Below, piece after piece: positions 1 to 5,810 of a DNA stretch of 13,711 bases. This DNA is from an uncultured Bacteroidota bacterium (lineage in GTDB: Bacteria; Bacteroidota; Ignavibacteria; UBA10030; UBA8401), in NCBI GenBank assembly GCA_937920105.1, contig CALETH010000017.1, positions 1-13,711 of the forward strand. The letters are read 5' to 3'. Position numbers and translations under genes: made by a program. Numbering within the stretch: position 1 is the stretch's first letter; each line of letters begins with the position of its first letter. The notes under the pieces are model-generated. The model had not been told where the DNA came from, did no database searches, and worked only from the letters and a program-made list of their open reading frames with translations.

Positions 1-33
1 ACACTCTTTCCCTACACGACGCTCTTCCGATCT
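1..33 (+). other. Illumina TruSeq adapter remnant (not genomic)
   Basis: These 33 bases match the standard TruSeq universal/read-1 adapter end to end, beginning acactctttccc and ending cgctcttccgatct. Genomic sequence begins at base 34. The adapter orientation, reading into the insert, is what read-through of a short insert leaves at a contig end. It should be masked and not translated. Confidence 0.98.
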
Positions 34-34
34 T

Positions 35-901
35 GCAAAATTTCTCAAACTTCCTCAAAAAAATTATCTTCCAATGTTGAGGCAAATTACAGAAATTAAT
101 TTTTCTGTACTCAATCTTACCAAAATTGTTTTACACGGAGATGAATTATTTTTTGAAATGAAATCCCCCATAGAGCTCTGTGAACCATATAAACTTTATT
201 ATATTTTCAGCGAAGTCTGTACCAATGCTGATTATTATGATGATTTTTTTATTGAAAAATTCGGAGCAACTCGTCTTCAAGAAATGGAAGTTGAACCGTT
301 TGCAAAAAAAGATTTAGATTTTGCATGGGACCGCTATCAAGCATATTTGAAAGAAGGATTACAATCTGCTGATTATTATATGGAAAAACGTCTTTCCGGA
401 TTTGCTTGGGATGCTTTTTGTACAACATTAATGAAAATTGATTATGTGATGGCACCACAAGGGTATCTTATTTCTGATATTAAAAAAACTCATGGTGAGT
501 TATATGGTGATAGTTCCATAGAAGAAAAAATTATTGCAACACGAAAATCTATTACAAAACTTTTAGAATATTCTAAAGAAAAATTTTCTGAATCAATGTA
601 TATCCCCTCTTTTTTCATTTCTCCACGAGCAAAGTACACTGTAGCAAATGTTCAAGATGGATTTAAGGAACAATTTGAACGTGCACAAAAAGAAATGGGA
701 AATGCAGATTATACTGCTGCCACATATACAGTACTTTTTTCAATTTATGATATGTTTGCACGAAATAATGTTCCTGAAAATGTTGCAACCATTCTTACCA
801 AATCACTCAAAAAATCATCACAAAAACCATGGAAAGAAGCCGCAGAAATTCTTTATAAAGGAATAAATGATGTGATGAATTTAAAACGCAATAACGAATA
901 A
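35..901 (+). CDS. 5'-truncated protein with YbjN-like domain and helical C-terminal region
   Basis: Function unknown; the gene is cut by the contig end. An ATG at 74 would give 275 residues, but the frame stays open back to the adapter junction. The 13 residues before that ATG include KLPQKN, which matches KLPKKD in the next gene's C-terminal domain. From that K to the G of the EKFG motif is 72 residues in both proteins, and both have an acidic-aromatic stretch before EKFG (DDFFIEKFG here, DNFLMEKFG there). So 74 is probably internal and the true start lies off the contig. The visible part is a YbjN-like alpha/beta region (first ~80 residues) followed by ~210 mostly helical, Lys/Glu-rich residues that I cannot assign. 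No signal peptide or membrane segment is visible, so it looks cytoplasmic. It ends 21 nt before the protease gene, suggesting one operon. Confidence 0.75.
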   Translation, partial: AKFLKLPQKNYLPMLRQITEINFSVLNLTKIVLHGDELFFEMKSPIELCEPYKLYYIFSEVCTNADYYDDFFIEKFGATRLQEMEVEPFAKKDLDFAWDRYQAYLKEGLQSADYYMEKRLSGFAWDAFCTTLMKIDYVMAPQGYLISDIKKTHGELYGDSSIEEKIIATRKSITKLLEYSKEKFSESMYIPSFFISPRAKYTVANVQDGFKEQFERAQKEMGNADYTAATYTVLFSIYDMFARNNVPENVATILTKSLKKSSQKPWKEAAEILYKGINDVMNLKRNNE

Positions 902-922
902 CTTAAGGAGAAAATAATATTT

Positions 923-2005
923 ATGAATTCTATACAAAATCTTACTAACGCCATTGTAAAAATTAACACACCATCCGGAAGCGGAACAGGTTTTTATTTA
1001 AAAGATAGAAACCTTGTTGTTACAAATCATCACGTTGTTTCTGGATATCAAAATGTTGCGATAGAAACACATGATAAAAATAAATTTACTTCAAAAGTTG
1101 TTTTTGTCAATCCGATGTATGATTTGGCGTTTCTTTCCCCTTCTCAAAAATGGGATGTGCCGACATTAAGTTTTCAAACAGTGGAAAACGTGAAATTACA
1201 CGATAAAGTTGCTGTGTTAGGATTTCCTTTTGGAATGCCTTTTACGGTTACTGAAGGAATTGTCTCTTCCACTAAACAATTACTGGATGGAAAAAGTTAT
1301 ATTCAAACTGATGCTGCGGTAAATCCCGGAAATAGCGGAGGTCCATTAGTGAACTCACAAGGCGAAGTTATTGGAGTTACCACTTCTAAATTTACTAATG
1401 CCGATAATGTGGGCTTTGCACTTCCTGCAAATCATTTGTTGGATGATTTAAAAACATTTTCAGAAAATCAAAATGCAGCACAATATTCTGTTCGCTGCCC
1501 TTCTTGTGAAGAAGTATTAACAGAAAAAGTAGAATATTGCCCAAATTGCGGAAGTGAATTGGATGTAGAAAAATTATTTTCTACGCCGGAAAAAAATCCA
1601 TTGACTATATTTGTTGAAGAAGTATTACAAAAATTAAATATTAACCCCGTTGTTGCAGTGAAAGGACCGGATTACTGGGAATTTCATCAAGGAAGTGCTT
1701 TGGTGAGGATTTTTGTTTTTAAAAAAGATTATTTATATACAACAAGTCCAATTGCAAAATTACCAAAGAAAGATTTAGAAAACATTTACAAATATCTTTT
1801 AAGCAATCCCGTTGCTCCCTACACATTAGGAGTATATGGAACGGATATATTTATTTCTTACAGAATTCATTTGAGTGATATTAATTCTGTTTACAAAGCA
1901 GAAATACAAAAAAATATTTCTGCTCTTGCATTAAAAGCAGATGAGTTGGATAATTTTTTGATGGAAAAATTTGGTTGTGAAAAAACTGAGTTTACAAAAA
2001 TGTAA
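923..2005 (+). CDS. Cytosolic trypsin-like (HtrA/S1C-type) protease with zinc ribbon and YbjN-like domain
   Basis: A 360-residue protein. Residues ~1-180 form a chymotrypsin-fold protease of the Deg/HtrA type. The triad is visible as H37 in TNHHVV, D67 in MYDLAF and S138 in NPGNSGGPL. A zinc ribbon follows, with C192/C195 (CPSC) and C206/C209 (CPNC). Residues ~226-350 form a YbjN/type-III-chaperone-like domain ending in FLMEKFG. There is no PDZ domain, signal peptide or membrane segment, so unlike DegP it should act in the cytoplasm. The start is supported by AAGGAG at 905-910, 12 nt upstream. The preceding gene shares the C-terminal domain, which suggests a partner or client bound through it. 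Protease activity is well supported by the intact triad; substrate and role (quality control, signalling or defence) are unknown. Confidence 0.88.
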   Translation: MNSIQNLTNAIVKINTPSGSGTGFYLKDRNLVVTNHHVVSGYQNVAIETHDKNKFTSKVVFVNPMYDLAFLSPSQKWDVPTLSFQTVENVKLHDKVAVLGFPFGMPFTVTEGIVSSTKQLLDGKSYIQTDAAVNPGNSGGPLVNSQGEVIGVTTSKFTNADNVGFALPANHLLDDLKTFSENQNAAQYSVRCPSCEEVLTEKVEYCPNCGSELDVEKLFSTPEKNPLTIFVEEVLQKLNINPVVAVKGPDYWEFHQGSALVRIFVFKKDYLYTTSPIAKLPKKDLENIYKYLLSNPVAPYTLGVYGTDIFISYRIHLSDINSVYKAEIQKNISALALKADELDNFLMEKFGCEKTEFTKM

Positions 2006-2021
2006 AGCCATTTCCACAAAG

Positions 2022-2050
2022 TAAAAAGGGATGGTGTTGTAACCATCCCT
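2022..2050 (-). terminator. Rho-independent terminator after metF (possibly bidirectional)
   Basis: There is a perfect 9-bp stem: agggatggt at 2027-2035 and accatccct at 2042-2050, with a 6-nt loop. Read on the minus strand the stem is followed by five T (2026-2022), the classical form for ending the leftward metF transcript, whose stop codon lies 51 nt earlier. On the plus strand only a weak T-rich stretch (acatttagattt) follows, so it may also end the protease operon less efficiently. Hairpins of this shape can also be dispersed intergenic repeats. Confidence 0.7.
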
Positions 2051-2101
2051 ACATTTAGATTTATAAAATCCCTCTAAAATAAAATCATACATTTCATTTC
2101 A

Positions 2102-3004
2102 TCATTTAATCATAGTTTTAGACAAAACTTCTGAAGAACTAATTCCTAATGTTTCGTAAATTTTGAGTGTTGGTTTAGATTTATTGAGTGTATAAAAATG
2201 AATTCCACGAACATTATTATCCAATAAATCTCTCACCTGTTCGGTTGCCCAGTGAATCCCAACTTTTTCTACATACTCATCATTTTCTGCTCGAGAAATT
2301 GCTCTTAATAATTTTGCTGGAAATCGTGAGCCAAGTGCTAATTCTGCCATTCGCATAAGTCCTTTGCGAGAACTTACCGGCATTATTCCGGCAATAATGG
2401 GAACGCGGATTCCGGCTAATTCGCAACGTTCGCAAAAATCATAAAAATCATTATTATCAAAAAATAATTGTGTGCATATATAATCTGCACCAGCAGCAAT
2501 TTTCGCTTTGAGATGCTCTATTTCTACCAATCGATTTGACATTTCAGGATGTCCTTCCGGAAAACCGGCTACTCCTACTCCCATTTCAGGAAAATTTTTC
2601 TTGATAAAAGAAACTAATTCTGCAGCGTACTGAAAACCATCTTTAACCGGTGTAAAATTTTTCTCTCCTTTTGGAGGGTCTCCACGTAGTGCCATGATAT
2701 TGTGTATTCCACTTTGTTGGTACTTTTTGAGAATATCACCAATCTCGTTTTTTGTTGAACCAACACAAGTAAGATGTGATATTATAGTGAGTTGTGTTTC
2801 TTTTTGTAATTTAATTACGAGGTCGTGTGTGAGTTGACGTGTTGAACCACCGGCTCCGTACGTTACACTGACATATGCTGGTTGCAGTGGTGTAAGTTCG
2901 TTAATTGTTTGAAATAATGTTTGTGAGGTTTCTTCCGTTTTGGGTGGAAAAAATTCAAAACTAATGGATGGTTGTTTTGTTTGTAATATTTTGGTGATGT
3001 GCAT
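2102..3004 (-). CDS. metF: 5,10-methylenetetrahydrofolate reductase
   Basis: A FAD-dependent enzyme that reduces 5,10-methylene-THF to 5-methyl-THF, the methyl donor for methionine synthase. Length is 300 residues, normal for the bacterial single-domain TIM-barrel form. Visible signatures are SFEFFPPK (E17, aligning with the catalytic Glu28 of E. coli MetF), YVSVTYGAGGS, HLTCVG, and MALRGDPP (D109, aligning with Asp120). Also present are GVAGFPEGHPE, GADYICTQLFFD and GIHFYTLN. The start is the ATG three bases from a tandem heptamer repeat; no Shine-Dalgarno is visible. It is co-directional with rpe but separated by 108 bp, so it may have its own promoter. No SAM or other riboswitch is recognisable upstream. 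Confidence 0.97.
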   Translation of the reverse strand: MHITKILQTKQPSISFEFFPPKTEETSQTLFQTINELTPLQPAYVSVTYGAGGSTRQLTHDLVIKLQKETQLTIISHLTCVGSTKNEIGDILKKYQQSGIHNIMALRGDPPKGEKNFTPVKDGFQYAAELVSFIKKNFPEMGVGVAGFPEGHPEMSNRLVEIEHLKAKIAAGADYICTQLFFDNNDFYDFCERCELAGIRVPIIAGIMPVSSRKGLMRMAELALGSRFPAKLLRAISRAENDEYVEKVGIHWATEQVRDLLDNNVRGIHFYTLNKSKPTLKIYETLGISSSEVLSKTMIK

Positions 3005-3006
3005 TG

Positions 3007-3041
3007 TTCAGTTTTCAGTAATTAGTATTCAGTTATCAGTT
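3007..3041. repeat. Five degenerate tandem heptamers (TTCAGTT type)
   Basis: Five consecutive 7-nt units start at 3007, 3014, 3021, 3028 and 3035: ttcagtt, ttcagta, attagta, ttcagtt, atcagtt. The array ends 3 nt from the metF start codon, so on the minus strand it occupies the place where a ribosome binding site would be. The remaining bases to 3112 are AT-rich and hold nothing else I can name. Confidence 0.75.
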
Positions 3042-3112
3042 AAAAAAGTGATGATTATAATTTTTAAGATTTTCACTGATTAGTTTTCTCATTTTCTCAT
3101 CTACTTCACTAC

Positions 3113-3823
3113 TCATTTACTTATTACTCTTTTCATTTCTTGTGTTGCTTTTTTAACATTTTTATTTCCAAAAATTGCATTTCCTGCAACGAGTATATCG
3201 GCTCCACATTCTATAATTTTTGAGGCATTCGTCATATCCACTCCTCCATCTACTTCTATGAGTGGATTTAATTCTAAAAAATCTCGTAGAGAAACAACAT
3301 TTTTTATTTTTTCAAACATTGTTGGAATAAATGTTTGTCCACCAAAGCCGGGATTAACGGACATAATTAAAACTAAATCTACGTGCGGAAAAATTTCTGC
3401 AAGTGTATGAATTGATGTTGCGGGATTGAGTGAAACTCCTGGCTTCATTCCTAATTTTCGGATTGTGGAAATTGTTCTGTGAAGATGTCTACATGCTTCT
3501 ATGTGAACTGTTAAATACGTTGTTCCTGCTTTTTGAAATTCTTCCAAATAGTTATCAGGATTTTCTATCATTAAATGTGTATCTAATGGAAGTTTGCTAA
3601 TTTTTTTGATGGTTTTTACTATGGATGGTCCGAAACTGATATTGGGAACAAAATTTCCATCCATAATATCAAGATGAAGCATATCTGCTCCACCTTGTTC
3701 TGCTAACCGAATATCTTTTTCAAGATTGGCGAAGTTTGCGGAAAGTATGGATGGTGCGAGAAGTTTGCTTATTTTTTTTGTGGATTGTTTTACAATCATC
3801 CTTACATTTTTTTTATTCATCAT
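3113..3823 (-). CDS. rpe: Ribulose-phosphate 3-epimerase
   Basis: Interconverts D-ribulose 5-phosphate and D-xylulose 5-phosphate in the pentose phosphate pathway. It is a cytosolic TIM barrel with a divalent metal. Signatures are LAPSILSANF, HLDIMDGNFVPN (H50 and D52), DTHLMIENP (H83), MSVNPGFGGQ and IEVDGGV (D192). By family knowledge H50, D52, H83 and D192 are the metal ligands, and the two Asp are the acid/base pair; all are intact. Length is 236 residues. The first ATG overlaps the stop of the upstream PASTA gene by 4 nt (ATGA), indicating translational coupling. An internal Met at residue 9 would give a 228-residue protein closer to the usual length and cannot be excluded. Confidence 0.97.
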   Translation of the reverse strand: MMNKKNVRMIVKQSTKKISKLLAPSILSANFANLEKDIRLAEQGGADMLHLDIMDGNFVPNISFGPSIVKTIKKISKLPLDTHLMIENPDNYLEEFQKAGTTYLTVHIEACRHLHRTISTIRKLGMKPGVSLNPATSIHTLAEIFPHVDLVLIMSVNPGFGGQTFIPTMFEKIKNVVSLRDFLELNPLIEVDGGVDMTNASKIIECGADILVAGNAIFGNKNVKKATQEMKRVISK

Positions 3824-4578
3824 TTTTTGATTGGTGCTTGAACAACAAATACATCTACTGATTTTTGTATTGTGGCAATTTCTCCTTCACGAGGAAATTG
3901 GTCAACAACAGTATTTGGTAATAAATCTTGATTGATTTGATATGTTACTTTTCCCAAACTAAGTCTTTTATCTGTAAGAAGTTTTTTTGCTTCATTAAAA
4001 GTTTTTCCTATTAAGTTTGGAACGACAATACTATCCAATGAACCGCCAACACTGATTGTATATCCAATAAATGTTCCTCGTTTAACTTGTGTTCCGGCGG
4101 CAATGTTTTGGGAAATAATGGTCTCTTCCGGAAATTCTGAAGAAATGGCGTAGGTGGTTATTCCAGATTTTAATCCAAAACGTTCTAAAGTAAATTTTAC
4201 TTCACGAACAGATTGTCCGCGAAGTTGAGGAACTGCCACTGTTTGCTCCCCTCCTGAAATGGTGAGATACATTCTTCTTCCTTGTTTTACGATTTGATTT
4301 GGTAATGGATTTTGTACAAGAATGTATCCGGCAGGATAATTTTGAGAAAATTGTGTATCGACTTCTTTCGTTTCAAATTTTAAAGAATCCAATAATTTTT
4401 GTGCATCTTCTTTTTTCATTCCTACAAGATTAGGAACAGAAAGTGTTGGTACACTGTTGACATACCATGGCATGATAACATCATCTAACAAAAATACGGA
4501 AAGAATAAAAATTCCTATACTCCAATATAGAATTTTTGCTGGTGTTGATTTGAGAATTTTATAGATAAAGTTTTTCAT
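3820..4578 (-). CDS. Membrane-anchored triple-PASTA protein without kinase or transpeptidase domain
   Basis: A 252-residue protein. Residues 1-15 are short and basic, ~16-36 form one hydrophobic transmembrane helix, and the rest is extracytoplasmic. Three PASTA repeats follow at about 46-109, 114-178 and 184-247. Each opens with a VP-x-L/N-x-G-x-x-x-x-x-A/V pattern (VPNLVGMKKEDA, VPQLRGQSVREV, VPNLIGKTFNEA) and ends in a beta strand of the form LTISGG or YTISVGG. PASTA domains in Ser/Thr kinases and penicillin-binding proteins bind cell-wall muropeptides; here they stand alone, so this may be a periplasmic wall sensor or scaffold (inference). It overlaps rpe by 4 nt. In Firmicutes a PASTA kinase gene commonly lies near rpe, so this may be a related arrangement lacking the kinase. 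No clear Shine-Dalgarno is seen. Confidence 0.9.
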   Translation of the reverse strand: MKNFIYKILKSTPAKILYWSIGIFILSVFLLDDVIMPWYVNSVPTLSVPNLVGMKKEDAQKLLDSLKFETKEVDTQFSQNYPAGYILVQNPLPNQIVKQGRRMYLTISGGEQTVAVPQLRGQSVREVKFTLERFGLKSGITTYAISSEFPEETIISQNIAAGTQVKRGTFIGYTISVGGSLDSIVVPNLIGKTFNEAKKLLTDKRLSLGKVTYQINQDLLPNTVVDQFPREGEIATIQKSVDVFVVQAPIKK

Positions 4579-4589
4579 AATTTATATTG

Positions 4590-4622
4590 AGACAACAAAA
4601 GTTTTTAAAACTTTTGTTGTCT
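4590..4622. repeat. 33-nt near-perfect palindrome upstream of the PASTA gene
   Basis: agacaacaaaagtttt (4590-4605) and its exact reverse complement (4607-4622) flank a single T, giving up to 16 bp of stem. It lies 11 nt upstream of the PASTA start codon and 11 nt after the oxidoreductase stop. No T run follows on the minus strand, so it is not a textbook terminator. It could be an attenuating or RNA-processing hairpin, or a binding site for a dimeric protein. Confidence 0.7.
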
Positions 4623-4633
4623 TGTTACATTTT

Positions 4634-5635
4634 TTACTTAAAGGTAATTTCTTTTTTCTTTTCTGCGGATTTATAAATTGCTTCTACAATTTTCATTCGT
4701 TGAACGGCTTCTTCTACAGTGGAAATAATTGGATGGATTCCACGGACTGCATCAACAAAATATTTTAATTCATTTTCATACGAACGTTTGAGAAGATTTT
4801 GTGTATCTAATTTTGCAGGCGTTACGTTCACAATGTTTCCGTGCATTTCTTTGTGGATTTTTAGTGGATTAATTTTTCCTGTTCCTTTTTGTCCATATAC
4901 ATTGCAGTAGTTGACTTCGTTTTCAATATTCAATACCCAACTTATTTCTATCGTTATTGTGGAATTATTTGCCATTGTGAGATGTGCTAATGTTGTATCT
5001 TCCACTTCTGCTTTGGTGTGGGTGTAATTTGTTGCGGTAACTCTTTGCACTTCAGGATATCCCAGCATCCATAAAGCCAAATCCAACATAACAATTCCTA
5101 AATCTAAAAATGCACCTCCACCGGAAATGGATTTTTTTGCAAGCCACGTATTATCGGGAGTTGGTTTTTTGAGCCATCCGGTTTTTACATAAAAGATTTT
5201 TCCGAGTTCGTTGTTTTCTATAAAACTGCGTAATAACATTGTATCGGGACGGAAACGATGGTTCATTCCTACCATGAGTTTTTGTTTTGTCTTTTTTACC
5301 GTTTCCATGATTGATACTGCTTCACTGTATTTTCTAGTGATGGGTTTTTCTACAAACACATCCATTTTATTTTCTAATGCTGCAATAGAAATTTCTTCAT
5401 GAGTATCAGTTGTAGTGCAAATATCTACAGCATTGAGTTCTTCATTACGAAGCATTTCTTCATAATCTGTATAATATTTTTTTATTCCGTATTTTTCTGC
5501 GATTGCTCTTGCTCGTGATTTATCTTTATCACAAATACAGGAAATTTCTACTTCAGAAAATTTTTTGAGTGTTGGTAGATGAAATACTTGGGCAACCCAT
5601 CCAAGTCCGATAACACCGAGTTTTACTTTTTGCAT
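4634..5635 (-). CDS. Gfo/Idh/MocA-family NAD(P)-dependent oxidoreductase
   Basis: A 333-residue, probably cytosolic dehydrogenase. The N-terminal Rossmann domain shows VIGLGWVAQ (G10, G12, A15). CDKDKSRARAIAEKYG gives the second strand and the dinucleotide-selecting acidic residue (D37 region). The EKP motif carries the conserved K97, and MVGMNHRFRP and GGGAFLDLG begin the C-terminal sheet domain. In most family members the next motif is D-x-x-G-x-H-x-x-D, with His acting in hydride transfer from a sugar or polyol. Here D178, G180 and D185 are kept but the His position is V182. The substrate is unknown: it may be a sugar or cyclitol, or the protein may use altered chemistry. It lies between dxs and the PASTA gene with gaps on both sides, so probably its own unit. 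No obvious ribosome binding site. Confidence 0.9.
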   Translation of the reverse strand: MQKVKLGVIGLGWVAQVFHLPTLKKFSEVEISCICDKDKSRARAIAEKYGIKKYYTDYEEMLRNEELNAVDICTTTDTHEEISIAALENKMDVFVEKPITRKYSEAVSIMETVKKTKQKLMVGMNHRFRPDTMLLRSFIENNELGKIFYVKTGWLKKPTPDNTWLAKKSISGGGAFLDLGIVMLDLALWMLGYPEVQRVTATNYTHTKAEVEDTTLAHLTMANNSTITIEISWVLNIENEVNYCNVYGQKGTGKINPLKIHKEMHGNIVNVTPAKLDTQNLLKRSYENELKYFVDAVRGIHPIISTVEEAVQRMKIVEAIYKSAEKKKEITFK

Positions 5636-5664
5636 AGATTATAAAATATTAAATGATAATTTTT

Positions 5665-5693
5665 GCCACAGATTACACTGATTTACACAGATT
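5665..5693. repeat. ACAGATT-type intergenic repeat
   Basis: The stretch reads as three roughly 10-nt units: cacagatta, cactgattta, cacagatttt. Repeats of this wording are familiar from the intergenic DNA of many bacterial drafts (from memory, not searched). It lies in the 170-bp space between dxs and the oxidoreductase gene, with no gene over it. Confidence 0.6.
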
Positions 5694-5704
5694 TTTTAAG
5701 AAAT

Positions 5705-5735
5705 GGATTCCCGCTTAAAGCATGCGGGAATGACG
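5705..5735. repeat. Hairpin repeat (attcccgc ... gcgggaat)
   Basis: An 8-bp inverted repeat, attcccgc (5707-5714) and gcgggaat (5724-5731), encloses 9 nt. The flanks gg and gacg match the commonly seen dispersed form ggattcccgc...gcgggaatgacg. It is GC-rich against an AT-rich background. T-rich sequence follows on the plus strand, but no plus-strand gene leads into it, so I call it a dispersed repeat rather than a terminator. Confidence 0.65.
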
Positions 5736-5775
5736 TTTTTCTTTTAACACTAAAGTGGAATCGCAATGACAATTA

Positions 5776-5810
5776 TTTTGATTTCTGAATTCTTAATTTT
5801 GAATTCTAAC
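5776..5810. repeat. Degenerate tandem heptamers (TTCTGAA type) at the dxs 3' end
   Basis: Five consecutive 7-nt units are ttttgat, ttctgaa, ttcttaa, ttttgaa and ttctaac; positions 1, 2, 4 and 6 (T, T, T, A) are invariant. The last unit covers the dxs stop codon (5808-5806), so the array runs into the end of the gene. No conventional terminator for dxs is visible here. Confidence 0.6.

Noticed and set aside
74..76. ATG at 74 as the start of the first gene
   Set aside because: The frame is open to the adapter boundary and upstream codons match the paralogous domain in the next gene; no ribosome binding site precedes this ATG.
3005..3112. SAM-type riboswitch upstream of metF
   Set aside because: The space is filled by heptamer repeats and AT-rich sequence; no conserved aptamer stems or terminator/antiterminator pair are visible.
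5705..5740. Hairpin plus T-rich tract as a terminator
   Set aside because: The T tract lies on the plus strand, where no gene runs into it; flanking genes are both on the minus strand.
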